Assembly (NCBI GenBank): GCA_032718475.1
Contig: JAUCBJ010007806.1
Span: 1 to 64,000, forward strand
Length of the DNA: 64,000 nt
Direction of reading: 5' to 3'
From: Nemertoderma westbladi
Taxonomy: Eukaryota > Xenacoelomorpha > Nemertodermatida > Nemertodermatidae
Part shown: positions 47,811 to 62,400 of the stretch, piece by piece
Position numbering within the stretch: position 1 is the stretch's first letter
Layout: every line of letters starts with the position of its first letter
Made by a program: the position numbers and the translations under genes
Notes under the pieces: generated by a model
The model's database searches: none
Seen by the model: only the letters and a program-made list of their open reading frames with translations
Told to the model about the DNA's origin: nothing

Positions 47811-50800
47811 ATACAACTCGGAAAATGAAAGTTAGTTATTGCATACGGAATAGCCATACAACTCGGAAAATGAAAGTTAGTTATTGCATACGGAATAGCC
47901 ATACAACTGTGAAAGTGAAAGTTAGTTATTGCATACGGAATAGCCATACAACTGTGAAAGTGAAAGTTAGTTATTGCATACGGAATAGCCATACATACAA
48001 CTGTGAAAGTGAAAGTTAGTTATTGCATACGGAATAGCCATACAACTGTGAAAGTGAAAGTTAGTTATTGCATACGGAATAGCCATACAACTGTGAAAGT
48101 GAAAGTTAGTTATTGCATACGGAATAGCCATACAACTGTGAAAGAGAAAAATAGTTATTGCATACGGAATAGCCATACAACTGTGAAAGTGAAAGTTAGT
48201 TATTGTATACGGAATAGCCATACAACTGTGAAAGTGAAAGTTAGTTATTGTATACGGAATAGCCATACAACTGTGAAAGTGAAAGTTAGTTATTGCATAC
48301 GGAATAGCCATACAACTGTGAAAGTGAAAGTTAGTTATTGCATACAGAATAGCCATACAACTGTGAAAGTGAAAGTTAGTTATTGCATACGGAATAGCCA
48401 TACAACTGTGAAAGAGAAGGTTAGTTATTGTATACGGAATAGCCATACAACTGTGAAAGTGAAAGTTAGTTATTGTATACGGAATAGCCATACAACTGTG
48501 AAAGTGAAAGTTAGTTATTGTATACGGAATAGCCATACAACTGTGAAAGAGAAAAATAGTTATTGTATGCGGAATAGACATACAACTGTGAAAGTGAAAG
48601 TTAGTTATTGTATACGGAATAGCTATACAACTGTGAAAGTGAAAGTTAGTTATTGCATACGGAATAGCCATACAACTGTGAAAGAGAAGGTTAGTTATTG
48701 CATACGGAATAGCCATACAACTGTGAAAGTGAAAGTTAGTTATTGTATACGGAATAGCCATACAACTGTGAAAGTGAAAGTTAGTTATTGTATACGGAAT
48801 AGCCATACAACTGTGAAAGTGAAAGTTAGTTATTGCATACGGAATAGCCATACAACTGTGAAAGTGAAAGTTAGTTATTGTATACGGAATAGACATACAA
48901 CTGTGAAAGTGAAAAATAGTTATTGTATACGGAATAGCCATACAACTGTGAAAGAGAAAAATAGTTATTGTATGCGGAATAGACATACAACTGTGAAAGT
49001 GAAAGTTAGTTATTGCATACGGAATAGCCATACAACTGTGAAAGTGAAAGTTAGTTATTGTATACGGAATAGCCATACAACTGTGAAAGAGAAAAATAGT
49101 TATTGTATACGGAATAGCCATACAACTGTGAAAGTGAAAGTTAGTTATTGTATACGGAATAGCCATACAACTGTGAAAGAGAAAAATAGTTATTGTATAC
49201 GGAATAGCCATACAACTGTGAAAGTGAAAGTTAGTTATTGTATACGGAATAGCCATACAACTGTGAAAGTGAAAGTTAGTTATTGTATACGGAATAGCCA
49301 TACAACTGTGAAAGAGAAAGTTATTTATTGTATACGGAATAGCCATACAACTGTGAAAGTGAAAGTTAGTTATTGTATACGGAATAGCCATACAACTGTG
49401 AAAGTGAAAGTTAGTTATTGTATACGGAATAGCCATACAACTGTGAAAGTGAAAGTTAGTTATTGCATACGGAATAGCCATACAACTGTGAAAGTGAAAG
49501 TTAGTTATTGCATACGGAATAGCCATACAACTGTGAAAGTGAAAGTTAGTTATTGTATACGGAATAGCCATACAACTGTGAAAGTGAAAGTTAGTTATTG
49601 CATACGGAATAGCCATACAACTGTGAAAGTGAAAGTTAGTTATTGCATACGGAATAGCCATACAACTGTGAAAGTGAAAGTTAGTTATTGTATACGGAAT
49701 AGCCATACAACTGTGAATGTGAAAGTTAGTTATTGCATACGGAATAGCCATACAACTGTGAAAGTGAAAGTTAGTTATTGCATACGGAATAGCCATACAA
49801 CTGTGAAAGTGAAAGTTAGTTATTGCATACGGAATAGCCATACAACTGTGAAAGTGAAAGTTAGTTATTGCATACGGAATAGCCATACAACTGTGAAAGT
49901 GAAAGTTAGTTATTGCATACGGAATAGACATACAACTGTGAAAGTGAAAGTTAGTTATTGCATACGGAATAGCCATACAACTGTGAAAGAGAAAGTTATT
50001 TATTGTATACGGAATAGCCATACAACTGTGAAAGTGAAAGTTAGTTATTGTATACGGAATAGCCAAACAACTGTGAAAGTGAAAGTTAGTTATTGTATAC
50101 GGAATAGCCATACAACTGTGAAAGTGAAAAATAGTTATTGTATACGGAATAGCCATACATACAACTGTGAAAGTGAAAGTTAGTTATTGTATACGGAATA
50201 GCCAAACAACTGTGAAAGTGAAAGTTAGTTATTGTATACGGAATAGCCATACAACTGTGAAAGTGAAAAATAGTTATTGTATACGGAATAGCCATACATA
50301 CAACTGTGAAAGTGAAAGTTAGTTATTGCATACGGAATAGCCATACATACAACTGTGAAAGAGAAAGTTATTTATTGTATACGGAATAGCCATACAACTG
50401 TGAAAGAGAAAAATAGTTATTGTATGCGGAATAGACATACAACTGTGAAAGAGAAAAATAGTTATTGTATACGGAATAGCCATACAACTGTGAAAGAGAA
50501 GGTTAGTTATTGCATACGGAATAGCCATACAACTGTGAAAGAGAAAAATAGTTATTGTATGCGGAATAGACATACAACTGTGAAAGTGAAAGTTAGTTAT
50601 TGCATACGGAATAGCCATACAACTGTGAAAGAGAAAGTTATTTATTGTATACGGAATAGCCATACAACTGTGAAAGTGAAAGTTAGTTATTGTATACGGA
50701 ATAGCCAAACAACTGTGAAAGTGAAAGTTAGTTATTGTATACGGAATAGCCAAACAACTGTGAAAGTGAAAGTTAGTTATTGTATACGGAATAGCCATAC

Positions 50801-53800
50801 AACTGTGAAAGAGAAAAATAGTTATTGTATACGGAATAGCCATACAACTGTGAAAGAGAAAGTTATTTATTGTATACGGAATAGCCATACAACTGTGAAA
50901 GAGAAAAATAGTTATTGTATGCGGAATAGACATACAACTGTGAAAGTGAAAGTTAGTTATTGCATACGGAATAGCCATACAACTGTGAAAGAGAAAGTTA
51001 TTTATTGTATACGGAATAGCCATACAACTGTGAAAGTGAAAGTTAGTTATTGTATACGGAATAGCCAAACAACTGTGAAAGTGAAAGTTAGTTATTGTAT
51101 ACGGAATAGCCATACAACTGTGAAAGAGAAAAATAGTTATTGTATACGGAATAGACATACAACTGTGAAAGAGAAGGTTAGTTATTGCATACGGAATAGC
51201 CATACAACTGTGAAAGTGAAAGTTAGTTATTGTATACGGAATAGCCAAACAACTGTGAAAGAGAAAGTTATTTATTGTATACGGAATAGCCATACAACTG
51301 TGAAAGAGAAAGTTATTTATTGTATACGGAATAGCCATACAACTGTGAAAGTGAAAGTTAGTTATTGTATACGGAATAGCCAAACAACTGTGAAAGTGAA
51401 AGTTAGTTATTGTATACGGAATAGCCATACAACTGTGAAAGAGAAAGTTATTTATTGTATACGGAATAGCCATACAACTGTGAAAGAGAAAAATAGTTAT
51501 TGTATGCGGAATAGACATACAACTGTGAAAGTGAAAGTTAGTTATTGCATACGGAATAGCCATACAACTGTGAAAGAGAAAGTTATTTATTGTATACGGA
51601 ATAGCCATACAACTGTGAAAGTGAAAGTTAGTTATTGTATACGGAATAGCCAAACAACTGTGAAAGTGAAAGTTAGTTATTGTATACGGAATAGCCATAC
51701 AACTGTGAAAGAGAAAAATAGTTATTGTATACGGAATAGCCATACAACTGTGAAAGAGAAAAATAGTTATTGTATACGGAATAGCCATACATACAACTGT
51801 GAAAGAGAAGGTTAGTTATTGCATACGGAATAGACATACAACTGTGAAAGAGAAAAATAGTTATTGTATACGGAATAGCCATACAACTGTGAAAGAGAAA
51901 AATAGTTATTGTATACGGAATAGCCATACAACTGTGAAAGAGAAAAATAGTTATTGTATACGGAATAGCCATACAACTGTGAAAGAGAAGGTTAGTTATT
52001 ACATACGGAATAGCCATACAACTGTGAAAGAGAAAAATAGTTATTGTATACGGAATAGCCATACAACTGTGAAAGAGAAAAATAGTTATTGTATACGGAA
52101 TAGCCATACAACTGTGAAAGAGAAAGTTATTTATTGTATACGGAATAGCCATACAACTGTGAAAGTGAAAGTTAGTTATTGTATACGGAATAGCCATACA
52201 ACTGTGAAAGTGAAAGTTAGTTATTGTATACGGAATAGCCATACAACTGTGAAAGTGAAAGTTAGTTATTGCATACGGAATAGCCATACAACTGTGAATG
52301 TGAAAGTTAGTTATTGCATACGGAATAGCCATACAACTGTGAAAGTGAAAGTTAGTTATTGCATACGGAATAGCCATACAACTGTGAAAGTGAAAGTTAG
52401 TTATTGCATACGGAATAGCCATACAACTGTGAAAGTGAAAGTTAGTTATTGCATACGGAATAGCCATACAACTGTGAAAGTGAAAGTTAGTTATTGCATA
52501 CGGAATAGCCATACAACTGTGAAAGTGAAAGTTAGTTATTGCATACGGAATAGCCATACAACTGTGAAAGTGAAAGTTAGTTATTGCATACGGAATAGCC
52601 ATACAACTGTGAAAGAGAAAAATAGTTATTGCATACGGAATAGCCATACAACTGTGAAAGAGAAAGTTATTTATTGTATACGGAATAGCCATACAACTGT
52701 GAAAGTGAAAGTTAGTTATTGTATACGGAATAGCCATACAACTGTGAAAGTGAAAGTTAGTTATTGTATACGGAATAGCCATACAACTGTGAAAGTGAAA
52801 GTTAGTTATTGTATACGGAATAGCCATACAACTGTGAAAGTGAAAGTTAGTTATTGTATACGGAATAGCCATACAACTGTGAAAGTGAAAGTTAGTTATT
52901 GCATACGGAATAGCCATACAACTGTGAAAGTGAAAGTTAGTTATTGTATACGGAATAGCCATACAACTGTGAAAGTGAAAGTTAGTTATTGTATACGGAA
53001 TAGCCATACAACTGTGAAAGTGAAAGTTAGTTATTGTATACGGAATAGCCATACAACTGTGAAAGTGAAAGTTAGTTATTGTATACGGAATAGCCATACA
53101 ACTGTGAAAGTGAAAGTTAGTTATTGCATACGGAATAGCCATACAACTGTGAAAGTGAAAGTTAGTTATTGTATACGGAATAGCCATACAACTGTGAAAG
53201 AGAAAAATAGTTATTGCATACGGAATAGCCATACAACTGTGAAAGAGAAAGTTATTTATTGTATACGGAATAGTCATACAACTGTGATAGTGAAAGTTAG
53301 TTATTGCATACGGAATAGCCATACAACTGTGAAAGTGAAAGTTAGTTATTGCATACGGAATAGCCATACAACTGTGATAGTGAAAGTTAGTTATTGCATA
53401 CGGAATAGTCATACAACTGTGATAGTGAAAGTTAGTTATTGCATACGGAATAGTCATACAACTGTGAAAGAGAAAGTTAGTTATTGCATACGGAATAGCC
53501 ATACAACTGTGAAAGTGAAAGTTAGTTATTGCATACGGAATAGCCATACAACTGTGAAAGTGAAAGTTAGTTATTGCATACGGAATAGCCATACAACTGT
53601 GAAAGTGAAAGTTAGTTATTGCATACGGAATAGCCATACAACTGTGATAGTGAAAGTTAGTTATTGCATACGGAATAGCCATACAACTGTGAAAATGAAT
53701 GTTAGTTATTGCATACGGAATAGCCATACAACTGTGAAAGTGAAAGTTAGTTATTGCATACGGAATAGTCATACAACTGTGAAAGAGAAAGTTAGTTATT

Positions 53801-56800
53801 GCATACGGAATAGCCATACAACTGTGAAAATGAATGTTAGTTATTGCATACGGAATAGCCATACAACTGTGAAAGTGAAAGTTAGTTATTGCATACGGAA
53901 TAGTCATACAACTGTGAAAGAGAAAGTTAGTTATTGCATACGGAATAGCCATACAACTGTGAAAGTGAAAGTTAGTTATTGCATACGGAATAGCCATACA
54001 ACTGTGAAAATGAATGTTAGTTATTGCATACGGAATAGCCATACAACTGTGAAAGTGAAAGTTAGTTATTGCATACGGAATAGTCATACAACTGTGAAAG
54101 AGAAAGTTAGTTATTGCATACGGAATAGCCATACAACTGTGAAAGTGAAAGTTAGTTATTGCATACGGAATAGCCATACAACTGTGAAAGTGAAAGTTAG
54201 TTATTGCATACGGAATAGCCATACAACTGTGATAGTGAAAGTTAGTTATTGCATACGGAATAGCCATACAACTGTGAAAGTGAAAGTTAGTTATTGCATA
54301 CGGAATAGCCATACAACTCTGAAAGTGAAAGTTAGTTATTGCATACGGAATAGCCATACAACTCTGATAGTGAAAGTTAGTTATTGCATACGGAATAGCC
54401 ATACAACTGTGAAAGAGAAAAATAGTTATTGCATACGGAATAGCCATACATACAACTGTGAAAGAGAAAGTTAGTTATTGAATACGGAATAGCCATACAA
54501 CTCTGAAAGTGAAAGTTAGTTATTGCATACGGAATAGCCATACAACTCTGATAGTGAAAGTTAGTTATTGCATACGGAATAGCCATACATACAACTGTGA
54601 AAGAGAAGATTAGTTATTGCATACGGAATAGCCATACAACTGTGAAAGTGAAAGTTAGTTATTGCATACGGAATAGCCATACATACAACTGTGAAAGAGA
54701 AAAATAGTTATTGTATACGGAATAGCCATACAACTGTGAAAGAGAAGGTTAGTTATTGCATACGGAATAGCCATACAACTGTGAAAGTGAAAGTTAGTTA
54801 TTGCATACGGAATAGCCATACAACTGTGAAAGTGAAAGTTAGTTATTGCATACGGAATAGCCATACATACAACTGTGAAAGAGAAGATTAGTTATTGCAT
54901 ACGGAATAGACATACAACTGTGAAAGTGAAAGTTAGTTATTGCATACGGAATAGCCATACATACAACTGTGAAAGAGAAAAATAGTTATTGCATACGGAA
55001 TAGCCATACATACAACTGTGAAAGAGAAGATTAGTTATTGCATACGGAATAGACATACAACTGTGAAAGTGAAAGTTAGTTATTGCATACGGAATAGCCA
55101 TACAACTGTGAAAGTGAAAGTTAGTTATTGCATACGGAATAGCCATACATACAACTGTGAAAGAGAAAAATAGTTATTGCATACGGAATAGCCATACAAC
55201 TGTGAAAGAGAAGATTAGTTATTGCATACGGAATAGACATACAACTGTGAAAGTGAAAGTTAGTTATTGCATACGGAATAGCCATACAACTGTGAAAGTG
55301 AAAGTTAGTTATTGCATACGGAATAGCCATACATACAACTGTGAAAGAGAAAAATAGTTATTGCATACGGAATAGCCATACATACAACTGTGAAAGAGAA
55401 GATTAGTTATTGCATACGGAATAGACATACAACTGTGAAAGTGAAAGTTAGTTATTGCATACGGAATAGCCATACAACTGTGAAAGTGAAAGTTAGTTAT
55501 TGCATACGGAATAGCCATACATACAACTGTGAAAGAGAAGATTAGTTATTGCATACGGAATAGACATACAACTGTGAAAGTGAAAGTTAGTTATTGCATA
55601 CGGAATAGCCATACATACAACTGTGAAAGAGAAAAATAGTTATTGTATACGGAATAGCCATACAACTGTGAAAGAGAAAGTTAGTTATTGCATACGGAAT
55701 AGCCATACAACTGTGAAAGTGAAAGTTAGTTATTGCATACAGAATAGCCATACAACTGTGAAAGAGAAGGTTAGTTATTGCATACGGAATAGCCATACAA
55801 CTGTGAAAGTGAAAGTTAGTTATTGCATACGGAATAGCCATACAACTGTGAAAGTTAGTTATTGCATACGGAATAGCCATACAACTGTGAAAGAGAAGGT
55901 TAGTTATTGCATACGGAATAGCCATACAACTGTGAAAGTGAAAGTTAGTTATTGCATACGGAATAGCCATACAACTGTGAAAGAGAAGGTTAGTTATTGC
56001 ATACGGAATAGTCATACAACTGTGAAAGTGAAAGTTAGTTATTGCATACGGAATAGCCATACAACTGTGAAAGTGAAAGTTAGTTATTGCATACGGAATA
56101 GCCATACATACAACTGTGAAAGAGAAGATTAGTTATTGCATACGGAATAGACATACAACTGTGAAAGTGAAAGTTAGTTATTGCATACGGAATAGCCATA
56201 CATACAACTGTGAAAGAGAAAAATAGTTATTGTATACGGAATAGCCATACAACTGTGAAAGAGAAGGTTAGTTATTGCATACGGAATAGCCATACAACTG
56301 TGAAAGTGAAAGTTAGTTATTGCATACGGAATAGCCATACAACTGTGAAAGAGAAGGTTAGTTATTGCATACGGAATAGCCATACAACTGTGAAAGTGAA
56401 AGTTAGTTATTGCATACGGAATAGCCATACAACTGTGAAAGAGAAGGTTAGTTATTGCATACGGAATAGCCATACATACAACTGTGAAAGAGAAAAATAG
56501 TTATTGCATACGGAATAGCCATACAACTGTGAAAGAGAAGGTTAGTTATTGCATACGGAATAGCCATACAACTGTGAAAGTGAAAGTTAGTTATTGCATA
56601 CGGAATAGCCATACAACTGTGAAAGAGAAGGTTAGTTATTGCATACGGAATAGCCATACATACAACTGTGAAAGAGAAAAATAGTTATTGCATACGGAAT
56701 AGCCATACAACTCGGAAAATGAAAGTTAGTTATTGCATACGGAATAGCCATACAACTGTGAAAGTGAAAGTTAGTTATTGCATACGGAATAGCCATACAT

Positions 56801-58103
56801 ACAACCCTGAAAGTGAAAGTTAGTTATTGCATACGGAATAGCCATACATACAACTGTGAAAGAGAAAAATAGTTATTGTATACGGAATAGCCATACAACT
56901 GTGAAAGTGAAAGTTAGTTATTGCATACGGAATAGCCATACAACTGTGAAAGAGAAGAATAGTTATTGCATACGGAATAGCCATACAACTGTGAAAGTGA
57001 AAGTTAGTTATTGCATACGGAATAGCCATACAACTGTGAAAGAGAAAAATAGTTATTACATACGGAATAGCCATACATACAACTGTGAAAGTGAAAGTTA
57101 GTTATTGTATACGGAATAGTCATACAACTGTGAAAGAGAAAGTTAGTTATTGTATACGGAATAGCCATACAACTGTGAAAGTGAAAGTTAGTTATTGCAT
57201 ACGGAATAGCCATACATACAACTGTGAAAGAGAAGGTTAGTTATTGCATACGGAATAGCCATACAACTGTGAAAGTGAAAGTTAGTTATTGCATACGGAA
57301 TAGCCATACAACTGTGAAAGTGAAAGTTAGTTATTGCATACGGAATAGCCATACATACAACTGTGAAAGAGAAGATTAGTTATTGCATACGGAATAGACA
57401 TACAACTGTGAAAGTGAAAGTTAGTTATTGCATACGGAATAGCCATACAACTGTGAAAGTGAAAGTTAGTTATTGCATACGGAATAGCCATACATACAAC
57501 TGTGAAAGAGAAAAATAGTTATTGCATACGGAATAGCCATACAACTCGGAAAATGAAAGTTAGTTATTGCATACGGAATAGCCATACAACTGTGAAAGAG
57601 AAGGTTAGTTATTGCATACGGAATAGACATACAACTGTGAAAGTGAAAGTTAGTTATTGCATACGGAATAGCCATACATACAACTGTGAAAGAGAAAAAT
57701 AGTTATTGTATACGGAATAGCCATACAACTGTGAAAGTGAAAGTTAGTTATTGCATACGGAATAGCCATACAACTGTGAAAGTGAAAGTTAGTTATTGCA
57801 TACGGAATAGCCATACAACTGTGAAAGTGAAGGTTAGTTATTGCATACGGAATAGCCATACAACTGTGAAAGAGAAGGTTAGTTATTGCATACGGAATAG
57901 CCATACAACTGTGAAAGAGAAAAATAGTTATTGTATACGGAATAGCCATACAACTGTGAAAGAGAAGGTTAGTTATTGCATACGGAATAGCCATACAACT
58001 GTGAAAGAGAAAAATAGTTATTGTATACGGAATAGACATACAACTGTGAAAGAGAAAAATAGTTATTGTATACGGAATAGCCATACAACTGTGAAAGTGA
58101 AAG

Positions 58104-59130
58104 TTAGTTATTGCATACGGAATAGCCATACATACAACTGTGAAAGAGAAAAATAGTTATTGTATACGGAATAGCCATACAACTGTGAAAGAGAAAAATA
58201 GTTATTGTATACGGAATAGCCATACAACTGTGAAAGAGAAAAATAGTTATTGCATACGGAATAGCCATACAACTCTGAAAGTGAAAGTTAGTTATTGCAT
58301 ACGGAATAGACATACAACTCTGAAAGTGAAAGTTAGTTATTGCACACGGAATAGCCATACAACTGTGAAAGAGAAGGTTAGTTATTGCATACGGAATAGC
58401 CATACAACTGTGAAAGAGAAAAATAGTTATTGTATACGGAATAGACATACAACTGTGAAAGAGAAAAATAGTTATTGTATACGGAATAGCCATACAACTG
58501 TGAAAGAGAAGGTTAGTTATTGCATACGGAATAGCCATACAACTGTGAAAGAGAAAAATAGTTATTGTATACGGAATAGACATACAACTGTGAAAGAGAA
58601 AAATAGTTATTGTATACGGAATAGCCATACAACTGTGAAAGTGAAAGTTAGTTATTGCATACGGAATAGCCATACATACAACTGTGAAAGAGAAAAATAG
58701 TTATTGTATACGGAATAGCCATACAACTGTGAAAGAGAAAAATAGTTATTGTATACGGAATAGCCATACAACTGTGAAAGAGAAAAATAGTTATTGCATA
58801 CGGAATAGCCATACAACTCTGAAAGTGAAAGTTAGTTATTGCATACGGAATAGACATACAACTCTGAAAGTGAAAGTTAGTTATTGCACACGGAATAGCC
58901 ATACAACTGTGAAAGTGAAAGTTAGTTATTGCATACGGAATAGCCATACAACTGTGAAAGTGAAGGTTAGTTATTACATACGGAATAGCCATACAACTGT
59001 GAAAGAGAAAAATAGTTATTGCATACGGAATAGCCATACAACTGTGAAAGAGAAAAATAGTTATTGTATACGGAATAGCCATACAACTGTGAAAGTGAAG
59101 GTTAGTTATTACATACGGAATAGCCATACA
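58104..59130 (+). repeat. 544-bp satellite duplication (12 monomers)
   Basis: The series starting with the 49-bp unit at 58126 and running through the unit with GCACACGG recurs 544 bp later (58140 versus 58684). 544 equals twelve 45-mers plus one 4-bp insertion. Confidence 0.85.
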
Positions 59131-60479
59131 TACAACTGTGAAAGAGAAAAATAGTTATTGCATACGGAATAGCCATACAACTGTGAAAGAGAAAAATAGT
59201 TATTGTATACGGAATAGCCATACAACTGTGAAAGTGAAGGTTAGTTATTACATACGGAATAGCCATACATACAACTGTGAAAGAGAAAAATAGTTATTGC
59301 ATACGGAATAGCCATACAACTGTGAAAGAGAAAAATAGTTATTGCATACGGAATAGCCATACAACTGTGATAGTGAAAGTTAGTTATTGCATACGGAATA
59401 GACATACAACTGTGAAAGAGAAAAATAGTTATTGTATACGGAATAGCCATACAACTGTGAAAGAGAAAAATAGTTATTGCATACGGAATAGCCATACAAC
59501 TGTGATAGTGAAAGTTAGTTATTGCATACGGAATAGCCATACAACTGTGAAAGTGAAAGTTCGTTATTGCATACGGAATAGCCATACAACTGTGAAAGTG
59601 AAAGTTAGTTATTGCATACGGAATAGCCATACATACAACTGTGAAAGAGAAAAATAGTTATTGTATACGGAATAGCCATACAACTGTGAAAGAGAAAAAT
59701 AGTTATTGCATACGGAATAGCCATACAACTCTGAAAGTGAAAGTTAGTTATTGCATACGGAATAGCCATACAACTGTGAAAGAGAAAAATAGTTATTGTA
59801 TACGGAATAGCCATACAACTGTGAAAGAGAAGGTTAGTTATTGCATACGGAATAGCCATACAACTGTGAAAGTGAAGGTTAGTTATTGCATACGGAATAG
59901 CCTTACAACTGTGAAAGTGAAAGTTAGTTATTGTATACGGAATAGCCATACAACTGTGAAAGAGAAGGTTAGTTATTGCATACGGAATAGCCATACAACT
60001 GTGAAAGTGAAGGTTAGTTATTGCATACGGAATAGCCTTACAACTGTGAAAGTGAAAGTTAGTTATTGCATACGGAATAGCCTTACAACTGTGAAAGTGA
60101 AAGTTAGTTATTGTATACGGAATAGACATACAACTGTGAAAGAGAAAAATAGTTATTGTATACGGAATAGCCATACAACTGTGAAAGAGAAAAATAGTTA
60201 TTGCATACGGAATAGCCATACAACTCTGAAAGTGAAAGTTAGTTATTGCATACGGAATAGACATACAACTGTGAAAGAGAAAAATAGTTATTGTATACGG
60301 AATAGCCATACAACTGTGAAAGAGAAGGTTAGTTATTGCATACGGAATAGCCATACAACTGTGAAAGTGAAGGTTAGTTATTGCATACGGAATAGCCATA
60401 CAACTGTGAAAGAGAAAAATAGTTATTGTATACGGAATAGCCATACAACTGTGAAAGAGAAGGTTAGTTATTGCATACG

Positions 60480-62400
60480 GAATAGACATACAACTGTGAA
60501 AGTGAAAGTTAGTTATTGTATACGGAATAGCCAAACAACTGTGAAAGAGAAAGTTATTTATTGTATACGGAATAGCTATACAACTGTGAAAGTGAAAGTT
60601 AGTTATTGCATACGGAATAGCCATACAACTGTGAAAGTGAAAGTTAGTTATTGCATACGGAATAGCCATACAACTGTGAAAGAGAAAAATAGTTATTGTA
60701 TACGGAATAGCCATACAACTGTGAAAGTGAAAGTTAGTTATTGCATACGGAATAGCCATACAACTGTGAAAGAGAAAAATAGTTATTGTATACGGAATAG
60801 CCATACAACTGTGAAAGTGAAAGTTAGTTATTGCATACGGAATAGCCATACAACTGTGAAAGAGAAAAATAGTTATTGTATACGGAATAGCCATACAACT
60901 GTGAAAGAGAAAAATAGTTATTGTATACGGAATAGACATACAACTGTGAAAGAGAAAAATAGTTATTGTATACGGAATAGCCATACAACTGTGAAAGTGA
61001 AAGTTAGTTATTGCATACGGAATAGCCATACAACTGTGAAAGAGAAAAATAGTTATTGTATACGGAATAGCCATACAACTGTGAAAGTGAAAGTTAGTTA
61101 TTGCATACGGAATAGCCATACAACTGTGAAAGAGAAAAATAGTTATTGTATACGGAATAGCCATACAACTGTGAAAGAGAAAAATAGTTATTGTATACGG
61201 AATAGACATACAACTGTGAAAGAGAAGGTTAGTTATTGCATACGGAATAGCCATACAACTGTGAAAGAGAAAAATAGTTATTGTATACGGAATAGCCATA
61301 CAACTGTGAAAGTGAAAGTTAGTTATTGCATACGGAATAGCCATACAACTGTGAAAGAGAAAAATAGTTATTGTATACGGAATAGCCATACAACTGTGAA
61401 AGAGAAAAATAGTTATTGTATACGGAATAGACATACAACTGTGAAAGAGAAGGTTAGTTATTGCATACGGAATAGCCATACAACTGTGAAAGAGAAGGTT
61501 AGTTATTGCATACGGAATAGACATACAACTGTGAAAGAGAAGGTTAGTTATTGCATACGGAATAGCCATACAACTGTGAAAGAGAAAAATAGTTATTGTA
61601 TACGGAATAGCCATACAACTGTGAAAGAGAAAAATAGTTATTGTATACGGAATAGACATACAACTGTGAAAGAGAAGGTTAGTTATTGCATACGGAATAG
61701 CCATACAACTGTGAAAGAGAAAAATAGTTATTGTATACGGAATAGACATACAACTGTGAAAGAGAAGGTTAGTTATTGCATACGGAATAGCCATACAACT
61801 GTGAAAGAGAAAAATAGTTATTGTATACGGAATAGCCATACAACTGTGAAAGAGAAAAATAGTTATTGTATACGGAATAGACATACAACTGTGAAAGAGA
61901 AGGTTAGTTATTGCATACGGAATAGCCATACAACTGTGAAAGAGAAAAATAGTTATTGTATACGGAATAGCCATACAACTGTGAAAGAGAAAAATAGTTA
62001 TTGTATACGGAATAGACATACAACTGTGAAAGAGAAGGTTAGTTATTGCATACGGAATAGACATACAACTGTGAAAGTGAAAAATAGTTATTGTATACGG
62101 AATAGACATACAACTGTGAAAGAGAAGGTTAGTTATTGCATACGGAATAGACATACAACTGTGAAAGTGAAAAATAGTTATTGCATACAGAATAGCCATA
62201 CAACTGTGAAAGAGAAAAATAGTTATTGTATACGGAATAGCCATACAACTGTGAAAGAGAAGGTTAGTTATTGCATACGGAATAGACATACAACTGTGAA
62301 AGTGAAAGTTAGTTATTGTATACGGAATAGCCAAACAACTGTGAAAGAGAAAGTTATTTATTGTATACGGAATAGCTATACAACTGTGAAAGTGAAAGTT
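60480..62400 (+). repeat. Satellite markers repeated at 1,800 bp (40 monomers)
   Basis: The rare trio AGACAT unit, GCCAAACAAC unit and GTTATTTATTG unit with AGCTATAC occurs at 60481-60600 and again at 62281-62400, exactly 1,800 bp apart. Confidence 0.85.
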
